Under the pieces are notes generated by a model. It had not been told where the DNA came from, did not search any database, and worked only from the letters and a program-made list of their open reading frames with translations. From the NCBI RefSeq assembly GCF_030450125.1, contig NZ_CP123923.1, positions 1,674,001 through 1,738,000 of the forward strand: 64,000 nucleotides of DNA, given 5' to 3'. The stretch is from Streptomyces sp. WP-1 (GTDB lineage Bacteria > Actinomycetota > Actinomycetes > Streptomycetales > Streptomycetaceae). The position numbers and the translations under genes are program-made. Positions 45,638-53,980 of this stretch are shown piece by piece (position 1 is the stretch's first letter; each line of letters starts with the position of its first letter).

Positions 45638-46041
45638 ATGAAGTACCAGCCACGCAGATCCAGCGGCACCCCCGCCTATCAGCAGATCATCGAGCAGACC
45701 GAACAGGCCCTGCGGCTGGCATCCTGAAGCCCGGGGACAAGTTGCCCCCCGCCCGTGAGGCGGTGGAGAGCGCCGTGGTCAACGGCAATACCCAGCTGAG
45801 GGTATGTCAGGAGTTGTGGTGGCGAGGCCTGGTGGAGTCCAGGACGGGGCTGGGCACGTTCGAGGTGGGCACGCTCGGCAGTGCCGACCGGGTCGACGGC
45901 TCCGGGTTGCGGCATGAGCTGGAGCAGTGGATGGCCCGCGCCAGGGAGCACGGCCTGGAGCGGGAGGACGTCATGGCCCTGGTCGTCTCCGTCGGCAACG
46001 CGTGCTTCGCGGAGCGGGCGCCCGAGGGGCGGACGCGGTGA
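45638..46041 (+). pseudogene. Frameshifted GntR (YtrA-type) regulator
   Basis: From ATG 45638 the frame reads MKYQPRRSSGTPAYQQIIEQ then TEQALRLAS and stops at 45725-45727. In the next frame the protein continues at ILKPGDKLPPAREAVESAVV and runs to 46041 with GLVESRTGLGTFEV. Loss of one base in the CTGGCATCC stretch (CTGGGCATCC expected) explains the break. A sequencing error is possible, but the linked ABC gene is also damaged. An AACTAG half-site and TTGACA lie upstream. Confidence 0.8.
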
Positions 46042-47006
46042 CGACGCACGCCCCGACGGCCGTCCAGGCGGAAGGGGTCGGGCTGCGCGCCGGACGAGGC
46101 GCGCGGCGCCGGGAGCTGCTCGCCGACTGCACCTTCCGCGTGCCGCGCGGCGCGGTGTGCGGCATCGTCGGTCCGAACGGCGCGGGCAAGATCCCGCTGC
46201 TGTCGGCCGCCGCCGGGCTCGTCCGTCCGGACTCGGGCCGGCTCACCGTGCTCGGACAGCCCGCCGGCGCCGACGCGTTGCTCGCCGAGGTCGCCTTCGT
46301 CGACCAGCACCGCCCCCTGTACCCGCGGCTGCGGGCCGCCGAGCTGCTGGCCATGGGCCGCGATCTCAACCCCCGCTGGGACCGCGAACGTGCCCAGGAA
46401 GTCCTGGAGTTGGGGCGAATATCCCACGACAGCAGGATCGGATCGCTCTCGGGCGGTCAGTGCTCCCTGCTGGCGCTCGCCCCCGCGCGCGGCAAGCGGC
46501 CCGGGATGCTGCCGCTCGACGAACCGCTGAGCGATCTCGACCCGCTGGTGCGCCGGGCCGCCCTCGCTCTGCTGCTCGGGGATGTCGCGGAGGACGGCGG
46601 CACAGTCCTGCTCTCCTCCCATGTGCTGGGGGACCTAGAAGAGGCCATCGACCATCTGCTGCTGATCGACGGCGGCCGGATCCGGCCGGCCGGCGAGCTG
46701 TCCGAGCTGCTCGCCGCGCACCGGCTCCTCGACCGGCTCGGCCTGCTGGAGTGCCATGCGGGTCTGGCGCCGTGGCGGGTGCATCCCGTGGACCCGGTGG
46801 ACGCCGAGCCACGCCACCTCACGCTCGTACGCGTGGACGAGCCGACGCGGACACGGGCGGCCGACGCCGAACTCCCCAGCCTGGAGGAGCTGGTGGTCTC
46901 CTATCTGCGCTCCCCCTCCGTGGCGGGCCGGCTGGCCCCGGCATGCGGTCGGGCGTTCGTCAGCCGTCCAGCCGTACCGGAACCGTCTGCCAGCCGTAGG
47001 CGATGA
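46038..47006 (+). CDS. Degenerate ABC transporter ATP-binding protein
   Basis: This 322-residue ABC ATPase is paired with the GntR gene (GTGA overlap). The signature LSGGQ, Walker B MLPLDEPLSDLDPL and the switch His in LLSSHVL are present. However, Walker A reads GPNGAGKIPLL, with Ile52 where Thr/Ser must bind Mg-ATP, and the residue after LSGGQ is Cys instead of Arg/Lys. No membrane permease gene follows, and its end overlaps the P450 gene on the other strand. It is probably a decaying half of a YtrA-type GntR/ABC operon. Confidence 0.75.
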   Translation: MTTHAPTAVQAEGVGLRAGRGARRRELLADCTFRVPRGAVCGIVGPNGAGKIPLLSAAAGLVRPDSGRLTVLGQPAGADALLAEVAFVDQHRPLYPRLRAAELLAMGRDLNPRWDRERAQEVLELGRISHDSRIGSLSGGQCSLLALAPARGKRPGMLPLDEPLSDLDPLVRRAALALLLGDVAEDGGTVLLSSHVLGDLEEAIDHLLLIDGGRIRPAGELSELLAAHRLLDRLGLLECHAGLAPWRVHPVDPVDAEPRHLTLVRVDEPTRTRAADAELPSLEELVVSYLRSPSVAGRLAPACGRAFVSRPAVPEPSASRRR

Positions 47007-48195
47007 AGGACGGGACCTGCCGCAGCTCGCCGGCCGTGAAGGCGGGGGCCAGGCCGGGGAAGCGGTCGAAGAGGGCGGACAGGGCGGTGCGGGCCTCCAT
47101 CCGGGCCAGCGGGGCGCCGATGCAGCGGTGCACGCCGATGCCGAAGGAGAGGTGGTCGTCGGCGGCGCGCGCGGCGTCGAACGCCTCGGCGGTCTCCCCG
47201 TAGTGCGCCGGGTCCGTGCCGGCCGCGCCGTAGGTGGTGAGGATCGCGTCGCCCGCGGGGATGGTGACACCGTCCACGGTGATGTCGCGGACCGCGAACC
47301 GCAGCGGCAGGGAGGCGATGGAGGGCCGTACCCGCAGCACCTCGTCGATGACCTGGTCCCAGCCCAGCTCCCCGGAGCGGACCGCGGCGAGCTGCTCGGG
47401 GTGGGTCAGCAGCTCGACCACGGCGTTGGCGATCAGGTTCACCGTGGTCTCGAATCCGGCGCCGATCACCAGCAGGAGGGTGAACAGCAGTTCCTCTGCG
47501 CTGAGCCGGTCGCCCTCCTCGTCGCGGACCCGGATCAGCTCGGAGGTGAGGTCGTCGCCCGGGTTCTCGGCGCGGTAGGCGATCTGCGCGGGGATCACCG
47601 TGCCGATCCGCTGCTGCACGAAGGCCGCGTGCTCGGGGCTCGGGTCGCTGGTGTCCATGATCGCCGCGATCAGTTCGGCGACGCTCGGCCGGAGGTGGTC
47701 GGGCACGCCGAACAGCTCGCAGATGATCAGCATCGGCAGCGGCTGCGCGAACGCCTCCTTGAGGTCGACGACGGCGCCGGACGCCCCCGACTCCGCCATC
47801 TTGTCGAGGAGTTCGGCGGCGACGGCGTCGACCCGGCCGCGCAGCGCCTCGGTGCGCCGGGCGGTGAAGCTGGGCGCGACCAGGCGGCGCAGCCGGGTGT
47901 GGTCGGCGCCGTAGGTGGAGAGCATGTTGACCACGCCGATCCAGCCCAGCACCCAGCCCCACTCCGGGTGTTCGCCGACCTCGGGCCACAACCGCCAGTG
48001 TCTACGGGGGTCCTTGCTGACCTGCGGGTCGAGGATCAGGGTGCGCAGGGTGTCGTACCCGGTGGGCGCCCAGGCCGGGATCCCGCCGGGCAGCTCCACG
48101 GGGACGACCGGTCCCAGGGCGCGCAGCCGCGCGCTCTCCGCGACGATGTCGGACCCGAACGGGTCGATGGGCACACGGACGGGCGTCGTGGTCAT
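46960..48195 (-). CDS. Cytochrome P450 (conservon-associated)
   Basis: This 411-residue P450 has I-helix VIGAGFETTVNLIANAV, ExxR in IDEVLRVRPS and heme-binding LSFGIGVHRCIGAPLAR. All key motifs are intact. It is the last gene of the minus-strand run that begins with cvnA. Its start overlaps the stop of the second P450 by four bases (ATGA), so it is translationally coupled. In S. coelicolor, P450s of the CYP156/CYP157 families are encoded in conservons in the same way. Substrate unknown. Confidence 0.93.
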   Translation of the reverse strand: MTTTPVRVPIDPFGSDIVAESARLRALGPVVPVELPGGIPAWAPTGYDTLRTLILDPQVSKDPRRHWRLWPEVGEHPEWGWVLGWIGVVNMLSTYGADHTRLRRLVAPSFTARRTEALRGRVDAVAAELLDKMAESGASGAVVDLKEAFAQPLPMLIICELFGVPDHLRPSVAELIAAIMDTSDPSPEHAAFVQQRIGTVIPAQIAYRAENPGDDLTSELIRVRDEEGDRLSAEELLFTLLLVIGAGFETTVNLIANAVVELLTHPEQLAAVRSGELGWDQVIDEVLRVRPSIASLPLRFAVRDITVDGVTIPAGDAILTTYGAAGTDPAHYGETAEAFDAARAADDHLSFGIGVHRCIGAPLARMEARTALSALFDRFPGLAPAFTAGELRQVPSFIAYGWQTVPVRLDG

Positions 48196-49466
48196 GCTCG
48201 GGCTCCAGTCTGGGAGAGCGCGGAAGGGGCCGTCGGGCCGGTGGGACGGTCGGGGGCGCAGGGGGTGAACCGGACCGGCAGCGAGACGAGGGAGCGGTGG
48301 AAGGGGCCCGGGCGCCAGGTGAGCCGGTCGCGCGGCACGGTGGGCTCCATGTCGGGCAGCCACTGGGTGAGCCGCTCGATGGCCTCCGTGGCGATCAGCA
48401 GCCCCTCGTGCTTGACCGGGCAGGTGTGCGGGCCCGCGCCGAAGGAGAGGTGGGAGGCGTCCCGGGGATGGCGCGTCGCGCCCTGACCCTCGTCCGCGAA
48501 CAGCGCGAGCGCCCCGTACGACACGACGACGGGCACCGCGGCCCGCACCCACGCGCCGTGGAAGCTGAGCGACTTGCGGGCGTAGAGCACCCCGTAGTTG
48601 GTGAGCGGGGTCTCGTGGCGGAGCACCTCCAGGACCGCGTCGCGCACGGTGCGGGAGCCGCTGGTGAGGGTGGAGTAGTACGCCGGGTTGCCGAGGATGC
48701 GGGAGAGCGCGTTGCTCACCAGGTTGGTGGACGGCTCGTGGCCCGCGCCGAGGGTGAGGAAGACCTGCCAGGTGACCTCCTCGGTGGTCAGGCCCAGCGG
48801 GTGGTCGAGCAGCCGGCTGGTGAGGTCGTCGCCGCGCTTCGCCGTCTTGGCGCCGATCAGGTCCATGACGTACCTGCCGTACTCGGCCTCGCCCTGGACG
48901 GACGCCTCGCCGCCCTCCATCATCGCGCCGAGCGCGTCGTTGAGGCGGTCGGCCTCGCCCTCGGGGAAGCCGAAGATGCTGTTGAAGACCAGAGTCATCA
49001 GCGGGCGGGCGAAGTCGTTCACCAGGTCCGCCTCGCCGCGCGGGCCGAACCGGGAGACCAGGATGTGCACGGCGCGCAGCACCCGTTCACGCAGGTCGTG
49101 CGGCTCGACCAGGTCGAAGGCCTGGAGCAGGGCGGTCCGGTAGCGGAGGTGCTCGGCGCCGTCGGAGAAGAGGGTGTTGGGCCGCCAGCGCATCATGCCG
49201 AGGATCGGCAGGTCCTCGGGGACCGTCGCCTGCCAGGGGCGCGGGTCGCGGGACCAGGTCGCGTCGTCGTGCAGCATGTCGAGCGCGGCCCGGCGGTCGG
49301 TGACCACGTACGCCGGTACGCCCGGGGCGAGTTCGGCCCAGCCGACCGGGCCCTGGGCGCGCAGCGCCTCGTAGTAGCGGCGCGGGTCGACGGCGAAGCC
49401 GTCCTCCCACAGCCGTACCGGGGTGGAGCGGTCGAAGGACTCCGCGGGGGCGGGGTACGGCGTCAT
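48192..49466 (-). CDS. Cytochrome P450 with atypical heme loop (conservon-associated)
   Basis: This 424-residue P450 has ExxR in AVLEVLRHETPL and an I-helix LTLGAGHEPSTNLVSNAL in which the usual Thr is replaced by Pro-Ser. The heme loop SFGAGPHTCPVKHEG keeps the Cys ligand but lacks the usual CxG glycine (Val instead). This recalls conservon-linked CYP157 members, some of which have unusual signature motifs. Its start overlaps the end of cvnD by four bases. It may have altered oxygen activation or a structural role. Confidence 0.9.
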   Translation of the reverse strand: MTPYPAPAESFDRSTPVRLWEDGFAVDPRRYYEALRAQGPVGWAELAPGVPAYVVTDRRAALDMLHDDATWSRDPRPWQATVPEDLPILGMMRWRPNTLFSDGAEHLRYRTALLQAFDLVEPHDLRERVLRAVHILVSRFGPRGEADLVNDFARPLMTLVFNSIFGFPEGEADRLNDALGAMMEGGEASVQGEAEYGRYVMDLIGAKTAKRGDDLTSRLLDHPLGLTTEEVTWQVFLTLGAGHEPSTNLVSNALSRILGNPAYYSTLTSGSRTVRDAVLEVLRHETPLTNYGVLYARKSLSFHGAWVRAAVPVVVSYGALALFADEGQGATRHPRDASHLSFGAGPHTCPVKHEGLLIATEAIERLTQWLPDMEPTVPRDRLTWRPGPFHRSLVSLPVRFTPCAPDRPTGPTAPSALSQTGARA

Positions 49467-50143
49467 GAGCGCACCTCCCCGGCCACCGCGCGGGCGTCGA
49501 GGTCGATCAGGTGCTCCACGAGGGCGAGCAGCGCGTCGACGGAGGAGTTGCGGTCCCGGGCGTCGCACTCCACCAGCGGGGTGTCCGGAGCCAGGTCCAG
49601 GGACTCCCGCAGCTGCTCCTCGGGGTAATGGCGGGAGTCCGGGAAGGTGTTGACGGCGACGGCGTACGTCAGCCCCGACTCCTCGACCAGGCCGAGCACG
49701 TCGAAGGAGGCGTCCAGGCGGCGGCTGTCGACGAGGACGAGGGCGCCGAGCGCCCCGTAGGCGATGTCGGCCCACAGCGCGCGGAAACGCTCCTGCCCGG
49801 GGGTGCCGAACAGGTAGAGGACGGTCTCCCCGCCGAGGGTGATCCGGCCGAAGTCGATGGCGACGGTGGTGGTCTTCTTGTCCCGCACCCCGTCGAGGTC
49901 GTCGACGGCGGTGGACGCCTGCGTGAGGTGCTCCTCGGTGTGCAGGGGGCGGATCTCGGACACCGAGTCGATCAGGGTGGTCTTGCCGACGCCGAACGGG
50001 CCGACGACGACGATCTTCACCAACTCCCGTGCCGCGGCGGGAAGGTGGAGTTCCCCGGCCCGGAGTTCCCCGGCCCGGACACCGGAGTCGGCGACCCGGT
50101 GCTCGGCCGGGGCGGGTTCAGAGCTTGAGGGCGCGGAGGCCAT
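49463..50143 (-). CDS. cvnD: Conservon GTPase CvnD
   Basis: This 226-residue Ras-like small GTPase has P-loop VVVGPFGVGKTTLID, switch II FGTPGQERFRALW and the G4-like VNTFPDS. The family forms the GTP-binding component of cvnABCD complexes, with CvnA as a membrane-associated kinase-like protein that acts as sensor. It overlaps cvnC by 26 bases and the P450 by four. Possible control of aerial growth and antibiotic production is known for cvn9 in S. coelicolor; whether this is that conservon is not shown here. Confidence 0.92.
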   Translation of the reverse strand: MASAPSSSEPAPAEHRVADSGVRAGELRAGELHLPAAARELVKIVVVGPFGVGKTTLIDSVSEIRPLHTEEHLTQASTAVDDLDGVRDKKTTTVAIDFGRITLGGETVLYLFGTPGQERFRALWADIAYGALGALVLVDSRRLDASFDVLGLVEESGLTYAVAVNTFPDSRHYPEEQLRESLDLAPDTPLVECDARDRNSSVDALLALVEHLIDLDARAVAGEVRS

Positions 50144-50477
50144 CGGCGACTCTCTTCAGCAGGTCGTGGTCGGGCTGGGCGGCGGGCGGGACGGGCGGGC
50201 GTGCCGTCACCAGCCCCTGGTCGATCAGGGCGGCGGCGAGGACCCGGATGGCGGAGACGGGCAGCCGCAGCAGCGCCGCCGCCTCCACCACGGTCAGGGA
50301 GCCGCCCTCCAGCGACTGGAGCAGCGCGTGCTGGGCCGCGGGCAGGTCGCCGAAGACCGGCCCGGCGGTGGAGGTGAGCACCGACAGGCGCTCCAGGCTG
50401 TTACGGCTGGGCCGGGCCACCCCCGAGGTGGAGAGGTAGGCGGGCACCAGCGGACGGCCGGACCGGTGGCCCCTCAC
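50118..50477 (-). CDS. cvnC: Conservon protein CvnC (DUF742)
   Basis: This 119-residue DUF742 protein has LVPAYLSTSGVARPSRNSLE followed by a winged-helix-like LTVVEAAALLRLPVSAIRVL and the short basic C-terminus VADGLRALKL. GTG 50477 overlaps the cvnB stop by four bases (GTGA). It is a standard component of conservons. Confidence 0.92.
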   Translation of the reverse strand: MRGHRSGRPLVPAYLSTSGVARPSRNSLERLSVLTSTAGPVFGDLPAAQHALLQSLEGGSLTVVEAAALLRLPVSAIRVLAAALIDQGLVTARPPVPPAAQPDHDLLKRVADGLRALKL

Positions 50478-50896
50478 AGCAAAGCGCCGCCCTCGGCCGC
50501 GCGGGGGGCCGCGGCCATCGCCTTCTCGCCGAGCCGCGCCACCTGGGAGTGCACGCGGTGGCCGAGCAGGTCGAGCCGGACCTCGGGGTCGCCGTACGCG
50601 GCGACACAGGTGCCGTGGTCGGTCGGGGCGACCAGGATGTAGCCGTGGTCGGACTCGATCACGACCTGCCGCAGCTGGGCGGCGGGCATGTCGGCGAACG
50701 CGGCGGCCGCGGTACGGCAGGCGCCCTGCACGGTGGAGGTGATCGCGGCGACCCGCTCGGCCGACTCCTGGGTGAGCCCCTCCGAGAAGCCGGAGATCAG
50801 GCCGTCCCTGGTGAGCAGGACGGCGGCCTTCACATGCGGGACTTCGAGGATCGGGTCGAGAACCCACGCAGTGTCACCGGTGTCGCGGTTGGTCAT
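50474..50896 (-). CDS. cvnB: Conservon roadblock/LC7 protein CvnB
   Basis: This 140-residue roadblock-fold protein has LDPILEVPHVKAAVLLTRDG and ITSTVQGACRTAAAAFADMP. Roadblock proteins act as regulators of small GTPases, here CvnD. Its start overlaps the cvnA stop by four bases, so the four genes are translationally coupled. Confidence 0.94.
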   Translation of the reverse strand: MTNRDTGDTAWVLDPILEVPHVKAAVLLTRDGLISGFSEGLTQESAERVAAITSTVQGACRTAAAAFADMPAAQLRQVVIESDHGYILVAPTDHGTCVAAYGDPEVRLDLLGHRVHSQVARLGEKAMAAAPRAAEGGALL

Positions 50897-52455
50897 CGGG
50901 GAGCGGTCCCTTCGGATCGAGCTGCATCACGGGCAGCGGCGGTCGCCGACTGCAGGGCGCCGAGGGCCGCTGCGGTCTCCTCGGGCGAGCGGGCGGGGGC
51001 GGCGGTCTCGGCCGCGCTCGGCCGGATCATCGCGGCCTGGTCCGGCGAGACCTGGCGGCGGCGCCGGCGCGGGAGGTCGTCGGCGGCGGGCGCGGGCCGG
51101 TCCGGGCCGGGCGTCGGCCGGTCGTCGCCGGGCGACGGGCGTTCGGAGCCGGACACCGGTCGATCGTGGCCGGGTGCCGGGCGGTCGAGACCGGACGCCT
51201 GCCGGGCGGAGTCGGGCACCGGCTGGGCGGGCGCGTGGGTGTGCTCGGCGTGCTTCACCTGCCCGGGGTGCTGCACGTGCTCGGCGTGCTTCGCCTGCCC
51301 GGGGTGCTGCACGTGCTTGGCGTGTCGCGCGTGCTCGGCCAGCGGTTCGGGCCGGGGCACCTCCCCGGTGCGGGTGGAGGGCGAGGTGCTGGCGGCGGCG
51401 GGGCGCAGCGCCGGGTCGATGTGGCTCAGCAGGTGCCTGTCGACCAGCAGGACCGCCCGTACGCCCCCGTAGGGCGACGGTGTGGACAGGTCGACGGAGA
51501 GGTCGAACTGCCGGGTCAGCTGGCCGATCGCGGCGAGGCCCATCCGGGGCGGGTCGCCCAGGTCGGAGAACATGATCGGATCGGTGCCCCCGACCACCCG
51601 CTGGGCGGCGGCCCGTTCGTCGGGCGCCATGCCGACACCCGCGTCGTCCACGGTCACGGTGACGCCGTTGTGGACGTGTTCGAGGTTGACCACGACCGAG
51701 GTGTCCGGGGAGGAGTGCCGCAGCGCGTTGTCGAGGAGTTCGGCGGCGATGATCGCGACGGGCTCCACGGCGTGCGAGACCAGCGCGGTGCCGGGGTCGA
51801 GGTGGTTGTGGAGCTTGACCCGCCGGTAGCCGGAGAGCCGGGCCTGTCCGCCGGTGACGGCGTCGACGAGGTGCGACTCCTCGCGGGCCAGGCCGACCCA
51901 GGCCCCGCAGACCACGGCGGCGACCTGGGCGCGGCGCAGCGACTGCTCGTTCTCGTGGTCCAGGCTGTAGAGGTCCTGGGCCAACTCCGGTTCGTCGTAG
52001 CGCTGCTGGAGTCCGTGGAGGATGTCCTGGAGGCGGTAGAGGCTCGCCTGGATCTCCCGGGTGGTGCCGCGCATACCGGCGCGGGCGGCGGCGTCGACCC
52101 GCTTGCGTTCCTGGAGGACCGCGGTGCGCAGGGCCGCCAGCACCGGCTCGGTCGCGGCACCCTCGGGGCCGACCGGGCCGGGCACCGGTACGTGCGGGTG
52201 CGCGGTGCGGGACGCCTCGGCCGGCATGCGCCGGGTGGCGAGGTGCTCCAGCTCGGCGGCGAACGCCTGGCGGAGGCGCTCGGCCTCCTCGGCGCCGGCG
52301 CGGGCGGACTGCTCGGCCTGGTGGCGCAGGCCGGTCATCTCCTGTCGCAGCCGGGCGCGTTCACGCCGGGAGCGCCACAGGCCGCTGCCCAGAGCTAGTG
52401 CCGACACCGTCCCGGCGGCCAGGCCTCCGAAGGCCAGCTCCGGTATCTCGATCAT
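50893..52455 (-). CDS. cvnA: Conservon sensor-kinase-like CvnA with His-rich tail
   Basis: The protein has 520 residues. An N-terminal membrane span (LAFGGLAAGTVSALALGSGL) is followed by a coiled-coil region (residues 30-160) and an HATPase domain (AAELLDNALRHSS near 238-249, VDDAGVGM near 269-276). The tail of about 165 residues is unusual: a 12-residue repeat HVQHPGQAKHAE/HVQHPGQVKHAE (381-404) within a His-rich block, then five DRP/ERP-type repeats (424-455) and a basic patch. ATG 52455 is used. The His-rich block may bind metal. Confidence 0.92.
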   Translation of the reverse strand: MIEIPELAFGGLAAGTVSALALGSGLWRSRRERARLRQEMTGLRHQAEQSARAGAEEAERLRQAFAAELEHLATRRMPAEASRTAHPHVPVPGPVGPEGAATEPVLAALRTAVLQERKRVDAAARAGMRGTTREIQASLYRLQDILHGLQQRYDEPELAQDLYSLDHENEQSLRRAQVAAVVCGAWVGLAREESHLVDAVTGGQARLSGYRRVKLHNHLDPGTALVSHAVEPVAIIAAELLDNALRHSSPDTSVVVNLEHVHNGVTVTVDDAGVGMAPDERAAAQRVVGGTDPIMFSDLGDPPRMGLAAIGQLTRQFDLSVDLSTPSPYGGVRAVLLVDRHLLSHIDPALRPAAASTSPSTRTGEVPRPEPLAEHARHAKHVQHPGQAKHAEHVQHPGQVKHAEHTHAPAQPVPDSARQASGLDRPAPGHDRPVSGSERPSPGDDRPTPGPDRPAPAADDLPRRRRRQVSPDQAAMIRPSAAETAAPARSPEETAAALGALQSATAAARDAARSEGTAPR

Positions 52456-52795
52456 GGATGGGGACCTCGCGGATCTCGGATGCGTCTGGGCGTCTGACAG
52501 GAGGGACGGGCGTCGGGGCAAGGGGCGTCCGTTGAATCAGTTGGCAAACTACACACTGTTCGCCGCCGGTTGCACCTGGCATTTGCCCGACTTCCGCGCC
52601 CTTTTGCCTATTTGACAGCCGCTCATCGACCGAACCGTATCCGTAATGGACTCCGGAAGCGGACATCCGACGCCGCCGTCCCTCCCAAGAGGGGTTTGAC
52701 GCGGCGGAACCCGTGCAACGGACGCGGCCGCTCCCCATCCCGATGACAATCACTGTTCGCGACACCAAGGACGCACAGAGCAATCGGGAGGGAAC
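52456..52795. other. Divergent intergenic region between cvnA and the secreted protein
   Basis: No gene is supported. A TTGACA hexamer at 52612-52617 is the best -35 candidate, but no clean -10 follows. The stretch around 52540-52620 is less GC-rich than its surroundings and probably carries the promoters of both transcripts. Confidence 0.4.
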
Positions 52796-53398
52796 GTGTC
52801 ACGCGTGAAGAACCACCGTCTGGCCGCCGTCGTCGCCGCCGCGGGTCTCGTGGGTGCGAGCGCCGTCGCGGTCGGGGGCCTGAGCACCGCGTCGGCCCAG
52901 GCGACGGCCGCGGCGGCGCCCGTCTCGCGGGCGCGGACCGTGGTCGGCCCGGCGAGCGAGCCGGGCGAACCGTCGGTGGCCCACTGCCCGGAGGGCATGC
53001 GCGTCCTCAACGGCGGCTACAACACGGCCGCCTTCAGCCAGTCCAACGGCGGTGAGCCCTACGACGGCGTCCAGGCCGACGCCCCGCTGTCGGACGGCAA
53101 GGGCTGGTTCGCGGGCCTGATGACCGGCCGGGTCCAGGCCCGCGCGGTGTGCGTGCCGCAGGACGAGGCACCGCGCGTCGTCGTGGGACCGACCAGCGGC
53201 GAGCACGCCGACTCGGACGCGCACTGCCCGGAGGGCACCGACGCGGTCGGCGGCGGCTACTACGCGCAGAGCTGGTACAAGAACGGCTGGGGCGAGTCCC
53301 AGGACGCGGTGACGGCCAGCGCGCCCCTCGCCGGCGGCAAGGGCTGGTACGCAAGGCAGTTCGCCGGCAAGGTCCAGGCACGCGCGCTGTGCATCTGA
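52796..53398 (+). CDS. Secreted protein with an internal duplication
   Basis: This 200-residue exported protein has a signal peptide (about 1-34, ending STASAQA). Two copies of a domain of about 70 residues follow (49-119 and 129-199), each starting VVGP, with HCPEG...GGY in the middle, GKGW, and ending with VQARAxC. The paired cysteines Cys64/Cys119 and Cys144/Cys199 are exactly 80 residues apart between copies and probably form a disulfide in each domain. GTG start with GGGAGGG just upstream. Function unknown. Confidence 0.85.
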   Translation: MSRVKNHRLAAVVAAAGLVGASAVAVGGLSTASAQATAAAAPVSRARTVVGPASEPGEPSVAHCPEGMRVLNGGYNTAAFSQSNGGEPYDGVQADAPLSDGKGWFAGLMTGRVQARAVCVPQDEAPRVVVGPTSGEHADSDAHCPEGTDAVGGGYYAQSWYKNGWGESQDAVTASAPLAGGKGWYARQFAGKVQARALCI

Positions 53399-53409
53399 AT
53401 TGTGCGGAA

Positions 53410-53434
53410 GAGGCCCGGCGGACGGCCGGGCCTC
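53410..53434. terminator. Bidirectional terminator hairpin
   Basis: A 10-bp stem GAGGCCCGGC (53410-53419) with GCCGGGCCTC (53425-53434) and a 5-base loop lies between the convergent ends of the secreted protein and the flavin reductase genes. Confidence 0.8.
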
Positions 53435-53455
53435 CTGGCGAACCATCACCGCGCT

Positions 53456-53956
53456 TCAGTGACTCGCCGCCGCGGCCGGCCAGGTGCTGTACGAGCCGCG
53501 GCAGTACAGCAGCGGCTCCCGGGAGTACGTGTCTCCCCCGTGGACGTCGGCGATCAGCAGCCAGTGGTCCCCGGCGTCGACGGTCTGCACGGTGCGGCAC
53601 TCCGCGTAGGCGAGCGCGATGTCGGTGAGGATCGGCGCGCCCCCGGCATGCGCGGAGGGCTCCCAGACGAGGCCCGCGAACTTGTCCGGCCCCTTGTCGG
53701 CGAAGGTGCGGGAGGCCTGCTCACCGGATTCGGCGAGGAAGTTGACCACGAACGCGCCGGAGGCGGCCAGCGCCGGGAACGTCTGGGAACTCTTGCCGAC
53801 CCCGACGAGCAGCCTCGGCGTCGCGGCCGAGACCGAGCAGACGGCGTTGCAGGTGAAGCCGCGCGGCCTGCCCTGCTCGTCCAGCGCCGTGACGATGGCG
53901 ACGGCCGTCGGGAAGGAGCCGAAGATCTTGCGGAACCGCTCGCTGTCTAGGGACAT
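53456..53956 (-). CDS. Flavin reductase family protein
   Basis: This 166-residue FMN-binding split-barrel protein has FRKIFGSFPTAVAIVTALDE, PRGFTCNAVCSVSAATPRLL and FVVNFLAESGE, typical of reductase components of two-component flavin monooxygenases. It is the last gene of the minus-strand biosynthetic operon, 24 bases after the ATP-grasp gene. It probably supplies FMNH2 to the SsuD-like monooxygenase encoded at the other end of the operon. Confidence 0.9.
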   Translation of the reverse strand: MSLDSERFRKIFGSFPTAVAIVTALDEQGRPRGFTCNAVCSVSAATPRLLVGVGKSSQTFPALAASGAFVVNFLAESGEQASRTFADKGPDKFAGLVWEPSAHAGGAPILTDIALAYAECRTVQTVDAGDHWLLIADVHGGDTYSREPLLYCRGSYSTWPAAAASH

Positions 53957-53980
53957 GTGGATCTCACCATGCTTTCGGAT

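Noticed and set aside
45638..46041. Programmed ribosomal frameshift in the GntR gene
   Set aside because: No slippery heptamer is present at the break and the neighbouring ABC gene is also damaged, so simple decay is more likely.
52499..52795. Small RNA gene between cvnA and the secreted protein
   Set aside because: No stable hairpin-plus-T-run or paired promoter was seen; the region fits ordinary divergent promoters.
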